From contig JAPEIS010000011.1 of the NCBI GenBank assembly GCA_029531795.1, forward strand, positions 248,001 through 312,000: a stretch of 64,000 bases of DNA, written 5' to 3'. The first letter of the stretch is position 1. Each line of letters opens with the position of its first letter. Shown here piece after piece: positions 9,418-20,700 of this stretch. Position numbers and translations under genes: made by a program. The notes below the pieces were generated by a model. It ran no database searches. It was not told where the DNA came from and worked only from the letters and a program-made list of their open reading frames with translations. The DNA comes from Sclerotinia nivalis (lineage: Eukaryota; Ascomycota; Leotiomycetes; Helotiales; Sclerotiniaceae).

Positions 9418-10423
9418 TTCTTATCGCTGGCGTAGGCCCAAAGCAAGTCGGGGCGCGTCTTACACAAACACTGGCTGCTCATGGACTAAACCTTCTCGTC
9501 CTTACCGGACGATTCACAGATAAAGTCGAGGCTGTCACGGAGTTCACCAGGGAAGCACATCCGAATGTGCATATCCGAATTCTTAAGCTTTATGTGGCAT
9601 CATTTGAGTCTGTTTGTTCTACTGCCGCCGAGGTTAATGCATACACAGAACAAAGTATTGATATTCTGATCAAAAATGCTGGTGCAATGAATATACCAGT
9701 GCTGATGGTTTTGAGGTGCATTTCGCGACCAACTACCTCGGGAGTTTCTTATTCACCAACCTCATAATGGATAAGTCAACAGCTGAGGGGGGAGCTCGTA
9801 TCGTGAATATGAGTAGTAATGGTTACGTACTCTATCCCTTCCTTTTCACGGGCTACAGTTTCGAGGTAGATACTCCTCCAGAGGAATAAAACCCCTATGC
9901 AAAGCATATGGGCTCTCTTGAGGTCTCGGCTACCTTCCGACAATTACATTTGGACAGAGCCAAACTGCGATGATCCTGTATACTCCGCACAACTGTCTAA
10001 ACCCTTGGTCAAGAGAGGAATTACAACTCTCTGTGCTCATCCTGGATGTTTGTTTCTCTTCCTATGTGGAAACTTCTACCTGCTGAATGTCTCTATAGAG
10101 ATTGAAACTAATTTGTGGAGACACATGCCGGGAGAAAGTGATCAACAACCTTTCGCTATGATGCTCATGAAAACATCAAGTCAGGGCATTAGCACAGCTT
10201 GTGTAGCAGCACAGTACCCTAAGCTTTCAGGTGAATTGTCTTTCATGTCAAATATTTGGATTGCTTGAGAAACCATCAGCTTACAATTCTGCACGAGGAT
10301 CCTCAAATGTCTATCTCGAAAATTGCCGGGTTCAACCTCCTCATGAGTTTTCTATGGATGGAGGAAATGCAGAAAATGTGGGAAGCACACAGAAAAACTA
10401 GTTGGGCAGAGCTCTTCATTTAG
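9418..10423 (+). pseudogene. Short-chain dehydrogenase/reductase, dead copy
   Basis: A TTTAAACAG acceptor is followed by LIAGVGPKQVGARL, the glycine-rich nucleotide-binding start of a fungal SDR, then a DILIKNAG block corresponding to the NNAG motif. After a frameshift near 9690 come GFEVHFATNYLGSFLFTNL and ARIVNMSSNGY (the catalytic Ser region). An in-frame TAA follows in the PPEE-NPYAKHMGS stretch (about 9886). Further remnants are ITTLCAHPG, NLWRHMPGE and a C-terminal ENCRVQPP-like part ending at TAG 10421. Members of this family oxidise or reduce alcohols and ketones with NAD(P). The catalytic YxxxK appears as YAKHMG, so it is altered. Several shifts and stops mean no functional enzyme is made. 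Confidence 0.75.
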
Positions 10424-10963
10424 AGGACTCGTGCATGATTCACTACCAAAAAATATTATTTGGCTTTTGATCTACATCAAACAAGTTAATATCCAGTCAG
10501 CGGATGAGTAGACCAGATCAATTACCGACAGCTAGGGATAGGGGCTCTATAGAAAGCAGAGCTAAATTGCAATAAAGCATAATAAGAGTAATCGATGCAT
10601 TTAGTATTCTAATATTCACTTCAGTTTCAATGAATGAAAGATAATAAAAATTATTCCTGCTCGATCTGTCCAATCATATGCTTTAATTAATTCGTCCCCC
10701 TTCCGAAAAACCTATTAAAAACATATAAATACAAAAAGAGCTAGATTATTAATAAAATAAAGCAAACTAAATCATTATGCTTTATAGAATTACAAAAAAC
10801 CCATCCCTACGACAGCTCATAAATATAACGGAGAACGTGCCATCAACATGCTGTAGAATTGGTAGCCTCACACACAAAAACCCACGAATATACTCGTCCC
10901 ACTGTGGCTAATCTTTTCAAGGTCCTTTATTCCTCACGTCCAGGAACTCAATATATTGGAAAT
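10424..10963. other. AT-rich spacer between two relics
   Basis: No gene or repeat recognised. Confidence 0.4.
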
Positions 10964-12747
10964 ATGTCTCTTGTTATTTATCTTTCCGGTGCAATTAGTC
11001 TCATCATCCTAGTTATATTCATCTCATCTCGTCGATCACGGTTTCCGGGTATCCCAAGAGTTGGCAAAACTGCAGGACTTTTGGACTTTGGCCGCACCGC
11101 TGCCAAAAAAGAATTTGTGATGAATGGACATCGTCTCGTAGATGAAGGTTATCACAAGGTTAGGTTATCTCACTACTGAGATTTTTCCAGAAGAAAAAAC
11201 CAATCAGACGAAATGTAGTATAAATATGAGCCTTTCATAGTCCAAACAGAGGACATGGAACGTCTAATTCTCCCTCCTAAATTTCTCGTAGAGCTACGCA
11301 TGCTACCTGAAACAAAACTCGATCAGTCTACTGCTCTTGTAGAGAGATGTTTGGGTCATTATAGTGGTGTTGATATTATTCTGAAGAGTCGTCACCATTC
11401 TGATGTTTGCCGGGTTCAACTTACCCAGAATTTACGTGAGTGTAACACATTTTGCTACTGGATCCAAGAATAGCGACTAACGAATATGTCCCAGCTGGAT
11501 TTATTCCAGACATGGCGGCAGAGCTTTCATTTGCCATGACCAAATCTTTAATCCATTGCTCTTCGCGAGGTTAGTTTCTACGTACCCTTAGGCAAACTTC
11601 ATACATATAGCTTACTGTTCATCCAGAATACACACCAATACCCACCTACTCATATGTATACTCGATGATTCTCGCCGTATCCTGAAGAGTCTTCGTCGGC
11701 CTACCACTTTCCCGTGAAAGAGCCTGGCTCGACACCGTTTCTGCCTACTTCAATGAAGTAGTAGCAACTGCTAATGCACTTCGTCCATACCCTTGTTTGT
11801 TACGTCATCTTCTCAGACCAATCCTCGCTCCAAAAAGTCGTATGGATGCCATTCTTTCAAAAGCTCTTGAGATTCTAGGACCCGCCATACAGGAGAGACA
11901 AAACGCAGATCATAAAAGGAATGATTTATTAGGATTTCTAATTTCAACTTCGGAAGTTGTTGATCCAAAAGAGGTTATTTTGAAGCTTTTAGTGTTGCAT
12001 TCCGCAGCAGTTTGTGGCCCTTTCCATTCGAATCATGATATTCCAAGCCCAAGCTAATTATAGAGTAATAGCTACACACATCTACAATGGTCGCAGTCCA
12101 CGCTCTATATGATATCTGCGAACGACCATCATTCATCCCCAGCTTGCGCGCCGAAATCAAGGATGCCTTGAAAGAAGAAGGATTATGGCAGATTTCCACC
12201 ATAAGCAAGCCGAGAAAATTAGATAGTTTTATGAAAGAATCTATGCAATATAATCAACCAAATGCTCGTACGTATATCTCAAGTCCCCAACAAAAGCCTC
12301 ACTAACAAAACACCAGTCTCCTTCGACCGCATAGTCCTAACCCCCCATACCCTCTCCACCGGCCTACGTCTCCCCATCGGAACATTCATATCCATGGCCT
12401 CCGAATCCATATCCCGGGACCCAACCTACTACTCCAGCCACGACTCTGCCACCATCCTCAACCCATCCCGATTCTACCAATAGCCTGCCCGAACCGAAAA
12501 AACCACCTATAATCCCCTCAAAGAATTCACAAGCATAGAACCCGGCAACCTAGCATGGGGAAATGGAAGACAAACATGTCTGGGGAGATGGTATGCGGGT
12601 ATTGTGATAAAACTTGTGGTGGGAAGTTTGTTGGAGGGGTATGAGATGAAGTTTCCGGAGGGAGTGAAGAGACCGGAAAATTCGTATAGGAATGCTGGGA
12701 TTGTGCCATGTATTAAGCAGGAGATACTTTTGAGGAAGTTGGTGTGA
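10964..12747 (+). pseudogene. Cytochrome P450, dead copy
   Basis: ATG at 10964 begins a membrane anchor (LVIYLSGAISLIILVIFI) followed by the hinge RFPGIPRVG. Exons separated by small introns then show VQTEDMERLILPPKFL (after TCATAG at about 11244), WLDTVSAYFNEVV, ERQNADHKRNDLLGFLI, an altered I-helix area, and SRDPTYYSSHDSATILNPSRF. TAG at 12481 interrupts the frame. Beyond it lies the heme loop WGNGRQTCLGRWYAGIV, in which the usual Pro after the heme Cys is Leu, and then the end KRPENSYRN. The layout matches fungal P450s of the ent-kaurene-oxidase/gibberellin-oxidase-like group, which hydroxylate terpenoids or other hydrophobic substrates at the ER. The inner stops and shifts indicate a pseudogene, so the substrate cannot be told. 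Confidence 0.75.
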
Positions 12748-15223
12748 GGTAGAGGGGCTGGGATGAAGGGAATAGGTTTGAGAGGTTGCGCGGATGTAAC
12801 GAGGGACATAGGGTGGTTTTAAAAGCAAAAATCATGTCTAACTACGTTGCGATGATGACTTCGATGTTCGTATTTCGCAATTTCTCAGAGCCCCAGTTTC
12901 ATATTATTTCCTGGGCCAAATTAATCACTTTCCATCCCATGTCATCATTTACGGCCTCTGTGATTTTGCAGCTCACAACAAAGACTATCCTTCGCCCGAC
13001 CACCCGAACTAATAACCACAGTTCTTAACCCCTCATGTTCCTAAACATTCAAATATAATATCCTCACATTCCTATCCATAACGCAAAACCCGCATCTCTA
13101 CACCTTCCCAAAAATCCCGTCTCATACCACTCGCTACCTCAAGCTTGTTATCTAAATCTCATCGACAATCAATCTCGCCCCTGAGTTAACCCAGTGTCCC
13201 GTTTTTCTAGTCATACTATATCTCAAAGCATCATTCTACCTCCTATCATTGAGAATCTGAGCGTCAACTTCGGTGAGCAAGAAGATGAGGCTGAGCACAA
13301 ATCTCAGCAGGTTATACGATGTAATCTTCGAATCTCTCTTCTTTAACTCCACTCTTCTTTTCTTTTCACCCTCTCATCATCTTCATAATCTGCTCTCTAT
13401 CCTCTCTTCCTCTTCAATCATAACCATCCTCACAACCACCCCTTACTCTTAATCTCTCCTAAAAAGCACAACCAACCACACATACAAAACTCTCTCCATA
13501 CTCCTTTCTCCGACCCCTCCCCTTTCTTCTCATCATCCCCCTTCAAACCCACCACCCCGAACCCCCAAAATACAACCACCCAAAACCACAAAACAACAAA
13601 ACATTCACTAATAAATAATCACCTCACCACCCACCCCATTCTCCATCCCTAATTTGAATCCACAAATTCATAAATTCATAAATTTTTATGAGTATTGCAC
13701 CGAGGATAAGATGTAGATGTAAGACTTGTAATTTTCTTTAGTCATGGTTGATGCAATGGAGTCAGTGGGTGAAATTGAGGAATAAGAACTAGGGATATGA
13801 AAGGAAGGGGTGGAGGGAGTTGGGGCTTTAAGAGCTGGGGATTGTGGTTTAGAGATGTCAGACTTGTTAATTTGAGGATATAGAAGATTCGGTATGTTTT
13901 GAATGTTTCTTAATGTGAGAGTCAATATATTGGCATTGCATTCAGATTGCGATGCGACCAGGCATGGCTCTTGGGTCACTTAAGAAATGGTGGGGTGAAA
14001 CGGCAAATTGCATTGTTATCATTGGGAATTTAGGCTATGATGCGTAAACTTGATGCAGCTTAAATTGCAAGTTCTAATCTAGCTAGGCTGAGAACAAAAA
14101 GCATGCAGTAGCTCAGATATGGCAGTTCGAGAACACATCTTCATCAACCAGTATTCAGCAAGAATATCGTTTAGTGCTCAAAATGTCAACCGCCAGTTCG
14201 TCCGTCCGGCACATTTTGTTCCCCCTTAAGTCGCTTCATCCACTGATGAATTATGAATATTCAAAACAGCAAGCTCTGTATCTAAAAGAAATGTAGACCA
14301 TATATATATGGACCATCGCTTCCACCTCCCACATGATGATGCCGGGATAAAAAGCCACGGTGAGTAATCGGTCTTCGCTCAATCTTCTTGCACTTAAATA
14401 GATCACACACCATAAAATATTGGTGTGAGCCTGCGTATGGCAAGTATTTTATTCCTCTGTACCCCTCCGTTGCTTGGTATAATATGAAATGACCTACCTT
14501 TTTTGGCATCAAGCTAAAGGAAAGTACGTATCATCTGAGAGTGCACGAGTGACATTTCCAACGGGAGCTTTAGCGGCATCGAATAATGATGATCTTGCTT
14601 ATTGGGTAGCAAGATGTCCACATTCGAAATCCTTCCTGACACATCAGATCTGATGATGAGCTTCATGTCCTGAGTCATTCAGACGACGACAGCTAGTTGT
14701 CCGCTTAACATGAGAACTGTGTGAGCCGTGCTGATATGATGAGCACTACCCATACATACATGTAAAGATTGATACGTGAATATGTCATCGATGAGCCGTG
14801 AAGAGCTCGAAAGCGAGTTCGACATGAAAAACCAAAGATGTCAGGAGACAAATGTGCGCACACAAAACCAATCGAATGCATTGAAAGCATAGGAGCGAAT
14901 TGAAAAGTGTAGGCGATTCTGCTCTTCGGACGGAATGAGAGCCAAGTGACACGAAGAATCAGTCTCAGAGCCCAATTTAATGTCCGGTGGAATGTTGGCA
15001 AGAGTTTGTCTCATGTGTCGCAAAGGATAAGGAGATTGAAGATGAAGGAGAGAGAATCAAATTGTAATATTGTGTACTCAATACCCAAACCATGGACTGG
15101 TATTCTTTTCCAAACGCCATAAAATCTCCATGTACGCCATTCGTCCCGGGCCGTTGGCCCCACTCGTGTGATAATATTATACACCGTGCAAATGGCATTA
15201 TTCCATAGGTAACAGGATAGCAA
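12748..15223. other. Spacer without recognisable gene
   Basis: Strongly pyrimidine-rich (C/T) on the plus strand at about 13040-13620, typical of a fungal leader or promoter, but no convincing coding region follows. Short frames on both strands here show no family signature. Confidence 0.4.
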
Positions 15224-15570
15224 TTATTTTCGAGGTGGCGGTTTGCCCCAGAATTGTTCTTTGAGTTCGTCTTTGAAGTATTTAAGAAATCGACTCGACT
15301 TCTCTGGGTCATCGATATTGGTACCACCCATTTCGGAGGGGTCCTTGCCATGACGAGCTTCGTGAACTCTCTTATGAATGTTGCGAACTGCACTATGAAA
15401 GGTAGGACTTCTTAGGAGCTGGAAATCTGTAAGCAATAGGAATTTCACATCGATATAGTGGGATACGAACTCGTGCGACTGCCCATGCCTGAATTAATTG
15501 TCAGTAAAATAGGAACACATTATGCTGTATAGAGCATCTTTACCTCAAAAGCTGCTAACCATAATGGCAT
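15224..15570 (-). CDS. Small conserved fungal protein, Mrx7/DUF2697-like (three exons)
   Basis: Exons 15570-15544, 15488-15467 and 15426-15224 join to 83 residues. Intron 1 (55 nt) has GTAAAG, an ACTGAC branch and TTCAG. Intron 2 is only 40 nt (GTATCC ... TTACAG), leaving a 22-nt middle exon. The product starts MPLWLAAFEAWAVARV and continues with LLRSPTFHSAVRNIHKRVHE, EMGGTNIDDP and FLKYFKDELKEQF. Amphipathic helices and small size fit the fungal family PF10906 (DUF2697; yeast Mrx7, a mitochondrial MIOREX component). I assign this from memory of the family pattern, not a search. The ATG at 15570 is preferred over an upstream in-frame ATG because family members start close to this point. It is divergent from the phosphatase gene. 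Confidence 0.55.
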
Positions 15571-16245
15571 ATTGATCAAGCTGGAAATATCATGATCAAT
15601 CTCACACCAGGTAGAGATATTTCGATAAGAGATGTTTGAGTGCAATTGATGATGGGTTGAAGGCGAAAATCCTTCACTAAAGTTGATTTGGACCTCGCTT
15701 ATAAAATCATCGTTTGATTGGTCATTATAACTAACCTTAGTAATCACAGCCGAAATCTGCACGTGCTTGCCTCATTTCATTTGCTCAAGCTCAAACATCC
15801 ACCGGAATTGCTCTTTCCTTATATCTATAACATCGTAAGTTTACTCTTACTCCCTTCCTATTTCTACTCGATATGGTGAATTTGCTCTATGTCGGTGAAT
15901 CGGATTATTTTGTAAGTTCCTGCTTCTCTTTTTCATCTTCTTTTCTCTCACCTTTTCTTTGCATACACATTCACATCAACTTATCAAAGATTTTGGTATC
16001 TCTGTCTTTCCTAAAGTTTTACTATTCTTTTCCTTGCTGAACTGTCACATTCCTGTATCTTCATTCTCTTCATTCTCTTGATCACTGTTTGGACCTCTGT
16101 TTCTCGCCGGAAAAAACTTCTCAGTTCAGCTCTCCACCTCAATATCGTGGCCAAGGCACAACAGTCTATCCTTCTCTATTCCCAACATATTTCACCACTC
16201 TTTTACGCTATTCTCATTGTGATATCATCATTCGTCCCTTTTTAT
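15571..16245. promoter_or_regulatory. Divergent promoter region
   Basis: Shared upstream region of the Mrx7-like gene and the phosphatase gene. The plus strand from about 15900 is CT-rich (TTTCTTTTCTC-type tracts), typical of a fungal transcription start and leader. A 13-codon frame (ATG at 15873) ends exactly at a GTAAGT donor (15912) and could be an upstream ORF or a first exon. Confidence 0.4.
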
Positions 16246-17722
16246 ATGCCACGTCGTACTCCAATTGGTGCCACTATTGCATTCCACCACTGTTTACGTT
16301 CCTTCTGTTCTACACCCTCAGTCACCTCAAGTACCTCCACATCCATTTCTTCTTCGCGTCCAAAAGAGAACATAAATCGCAAATTTCTCCACAAGATGAC
16401 TCATCCATGTTCATCAAAGCGAAACTCTACCATTGATGTATCCGAGGAGTGTCTCATTGATCAACACGATGGTGCTTCTATGCCCCAGGCAGATGGATGC
16501 TCTTCCAGCAAGGCAGCAGATGATGAGGATGAACGTGCCGTACAAATAGCAGAAGCAGGTGCTGCTGCTGCGAGCGATCCCAAGACAGCAATGCCGTCTT
16601 TCTTAAAGATCTCACACGATGGTATGCAGCTCACTCACATTTATTCAGAGAACAGGCACTAATCTAATGGTAGAAATGAAAGAAAAATATGCTACACTGA
16701 CGAAGATGGAAGAGGAACGCCTGGCAAATGGAGACGACCCCAAATGGGCGAGAGAGGAGCCGGATCGTGAACTCGATCGTTATGCCAACGTACATCCATG
16801 GGCTGCTAACCGTATTAGGCTCATTGTTCCTGAAGGTTATAACGATTACATCAACGCATCCCCTGTCACTTTGACGTCTACTGCTGAAAAGCAAAGTACA
16901 ATGAAGAAAGGTATTCAAGATAAATATATTTGTATGCAAGGCCCAAAATCTCAAACTGTTGATCACACCTGGCATATGATGTGGCACTCAATCTCAGTGC
17001 CCGATAACGCAGCACCTGGTGTCATTATCATGCTTAGTCCTCTCGTTGGACCCAATCCAGCCAAACCTGAAGAGATGATGGAAAAATGTTATCGGTACTA
17101 TCCTATGAGCGAGGATGATCCACCTTTGATGGTCAACGAGGCGAAAGCTCTTGGAGACAACTTCAAGGCTCAGGTTCGATTCGTGAAGAGAGAAGAGAAC
17201 ATCGAGGGCACTGGTATTGAGGTTCGTCAACTAGCCATGTCTGTAGAAGGTGAAGAAGAGGAGAAGACTATCTGGCATTTCTTTTATCCTCTCTGGCCAG
17301 ATATGGGCTCCTTGAATAGCCAAAATGTCAAAAGTGTTTTGACATTGATGGATCTTTCTCGAGCAAAGAATATGGAAGAAGAAAATCCAAGAGTTGTCCA
17401 TTGTAGTGCTGGTGTTGGAAGAACTGGTACTTTCGTTGCTTTGGAGTTTTTGATGGGAGAACTTCAGGGTGGAGCTTGGGAAGGGTGGGATCAATCGGAG
17501 GAGAAGGGCAACGATGCAATTTACGAGACTGTCGATCAATTGCGTCAACAAAGAAAGACTATGGTTCAAGCTGTCGAACAATACATCTTCTTGTACGAAG
17601 TGTTAAGGAAACAGTGGGAGGAGAAGTATAGGTTGCCATGTTTTGGTGGTGAACATACTCACGATTCTCCTCCTGAGGAAGGCAAGAATGCTGTATTCAG
17701 GGCTATTCCAGAGAAGAAATAG
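16246..17722 (+). CDS. Classical protein tyrosine phosphatase (two exons)
   Basis: Exon 1 to 16621, a 52-nt intron (GTATGC ... GGTAG) and exon 2 at 16674-17722 give 474 residues from the ATG at 16246. All hallmarks of a classical PTP domain are present in exon 2: a pTyr-loop region RYANVHPWAANRI, DYINASP, MQGPKSQTVDHTWHMMW, the WPD loop (FYPLWPD), the catalytic P-loop HCSAGVGRTGTF and the Q-loop QRKTMVQAVEQYIF. The enzyme should hydrolyse phosphotyrosine on signalling proteins, like yeast Ptp1 or fission-yeast Pyp proteins. The N-terminal ~170 residues are Ser/Thr-rich and disordered. The start is uncertain: in-frame ATGs exist at 16078, 16246 and 16396, and the last has the best context (ACAAGATG). 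Confidence 0.85.
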
Positions 17723-20700
17723 CTCAGCTTGGGAAGTTTGATGGCATTTGGTAGATGGAGAGGTTTTACGGATGAATTTGTGCTTTTTCTTGCTCTTTCT
17801 GCTTGGTGTTGTGTTTGGAGATGAATGAGTTTATTGGTGGGGGCTGGGGCTGAAGAGATGTTCCTGTAATGAAGTAGCACGATTGACCTATAATCAGAAT
17901 CCTCTTAATACACATCTTTAATTTGCTTTCTGCATGCGAAATAACTGGGAGAGAATCTGAGTAATCCACAAGGCACACTCGCACAAAACGCCAACCCAAC
18001 TCAAAACCTAAAAAAGCACTTCAAACGAACATTAACTGACGCGAAAGAAGTTTCACTCCCCGGAATCGCCCAGACCAGTTCCGGAAAAAAGCTGCTTGGC
18101 TAGCCATGGACCACGCGTCCTGGATGTCTATTTTTTTAAGAGAGGGAAAAGTCGAGAGGGGGAGGGTGCGGGGGTGATATAGTGTAATCTGGGGATCGGT
18201 GGTTTTGTGTGGGTTTGTGGTTTTATATGTGTAAAGTCACTGCTGGGATTTTTGGAAGGGCAAATTGAATGGTTGATTGTGGTGGAGTTTTTTGGGTTGA
18301 TCTGGATTTTTTTTAATTTGGATTTTGTCAATTTGATGAAGATAGATTATGGTATATGTGGGGAAGAAAGTTGAGGGAGGTTTGTGGGAGGGGGGAGTTG
18401 GTTGGGGGCTGAGGAGGGTGTCGGATTTTTTTCCTTTATGATGAAGATGGTTGATGATTGATGATTAATGGTTGATGAAAAAGGAGAAGGCTATGGAGGT
18501 TATGGAGGTTATGGAGGTTATGGAAAAGTATTGGTTTTTCGAATTTTGTAGATAGGGAATTTAATATATGAAAAACATTGAGGCATTAGGAGATTAAGGA
18601 TGTGGTATGAGAATCAGAGGTCAAGGATGATTATTGTTGTTACTGTAAGACCAAGTGTTGTCTTTCCTCTTTGATTTTTGTTATCTTTCTATTACTGTCG
18701 TTCAATAAGAATTAGATTGTTGGGATGATGTCACTGAAACTGAAAATCTTGAGGTCGAAGCAAAGGAAGAAATTCCAATGTCCAAATTGTACTCGAGGTA
18801 TTGAGGATTTTGCTGGAGAGGTATTTTGAATTCTGGGAATTTTACAGCATCAAGGTTTCCAATGTTGAATAGTGTTTGGGTGTTGTTTGTGTATGATGAA
18901 GGCAGTATTGGACTTTATAGCTATGGATTTAGGTATAGATGGGACTTGACTTGGAGGAGGAATGACAGATTTGTGGTAGCGGGTGGATAGACGGGCTAAT
19001 GAATGCAGTAGGAGCTGATGAATGCAATGAATGGGAATGATATTAAAATATATACCATATATGGATTCTAATACAGGAATACATCAATATTAAAGACATA
19101 TCTAAGACACGAACACTTATACGGGCCTTGTATTGTCCAAGGCTCGCAGCCTTCGCTCTTCTGTTGGCTACTAGGAGTTATGAAATTTTGATCTATGGAG
19201 TGGAGGATTTTATAGCTTCTGTATGGAGTTTAGGGTCTCATGATAGGGTGAGGGGAGTATGTTGTTGGTGTATGGTTGGATGGACGGCTAGGGTGGGTAG
19301 GAAGCGGAAAGGGAAAGAGGGGGATCCCGGAAAGCGAGTGGAGGGGTGGGATATAAAAGAACTGCTATGGATTGTCTCCTTTCGGCGTATCAAACCCGTG
19401 GATAACAAGAAGTTTCCTTAGAGGATACCAGGAGTTTTAGATGCAAGGCTTGGAGGTCTGGCAACCCAGCTTGTAATTCAAGGGGCTTAGGTCGGCTCGG
19501 CGGTGTGAAGGATAAAGGATGAAGGGAGATTACTTACTTCTGTTGTTAAGAAATGATTGATTTAGTGTTGCTTATAGGTATTGTCTTGCTCCTCTATCAC
19601 TGTCAATTCTTTCAATATCATGCACATGTATTTATATTGTCTTGAAATTGGAGTGATAATCTCAATAGTTAAAATTCGAAAACCTACAACACAAACCAAA
19701 AAATCGCATCACTATTCAAGCCAAATTACCAGCCCCCAGAAGAATTCCCGGAAACTTCCTGTTCCCGCTAAATTCGAGCAGGTGGTCAATTTACTGGTTT
19801 TAGCTGAAGACTGGATGGTTTTAATAGCTAGAGATGTAGGATACTCTGGGGTTGAAATATGAGGGTCATAGTTTCGAGTTAGATAGGTTGGCGAATTTTA
19901 CTGGTATAATGGTTTTTGGAGTTTAGGGCTAAGAAAGAGAAGAAATCTGGTATTGGGGTGGGTATAAAAGAGATCTTGATGGATGGTATGTTTCTTTTCT
20001 TCATATCAGGCTTATTAAAATGCGGAATCAATAGAAAGAGGGGTAAGCAGTCATGGTTCGGCGACTAGATTTATTGGTTATTGAAGGGAATGATGCTTTC
20101 TTTGAGACTGGGCTGAACTTCTAAGCTTAAGATATCGATGAGAAGATTGAGGTATGAAGTATGAGTGGAAGTGTTGTCATTTTCCCTCTCCATCGCGATA
20201 TCATCACGTTGCGGGAAACAACAAATATAGAGTCAGGATGACAACAATGAAAACTAGGAATAGAATCTTGGCCAACAGTGAAGGGGTTTATAGATAAATA
20301 GCTGAACTAGGTATATTTATTTACATTAGTAACATGGGTCCTTCTGGCAAATCAGCATTCATTGTGGTGATTATAATGTGCTCCATCCCGAACAGTTTTT
20401 GGCTTATATTATATATTGAAGTATTGTAGAGAATCTCTAATCAGTTTAGTGGAGTGAGAAGTGGGAAGTGGGAGTAAGGAGGGAGTGAATATTCCTGGTA
20501 TGATATTAGGATGGGAATAGATGGAGGTATAGTTGCTATAGAAGAAGATGCGAAAGCAGCAAAGAGACGGGACAAAAGCCTTGCACTAAAGAGTAGGCGG
20601 CACCGGTAACTGCATTGGCTAGGAGGTTAGGAGGGTATCTGCAATAACTATCATCATGGTAGAAGCTGTATGATTAGAATATCGCAGTTCATGATGATTG

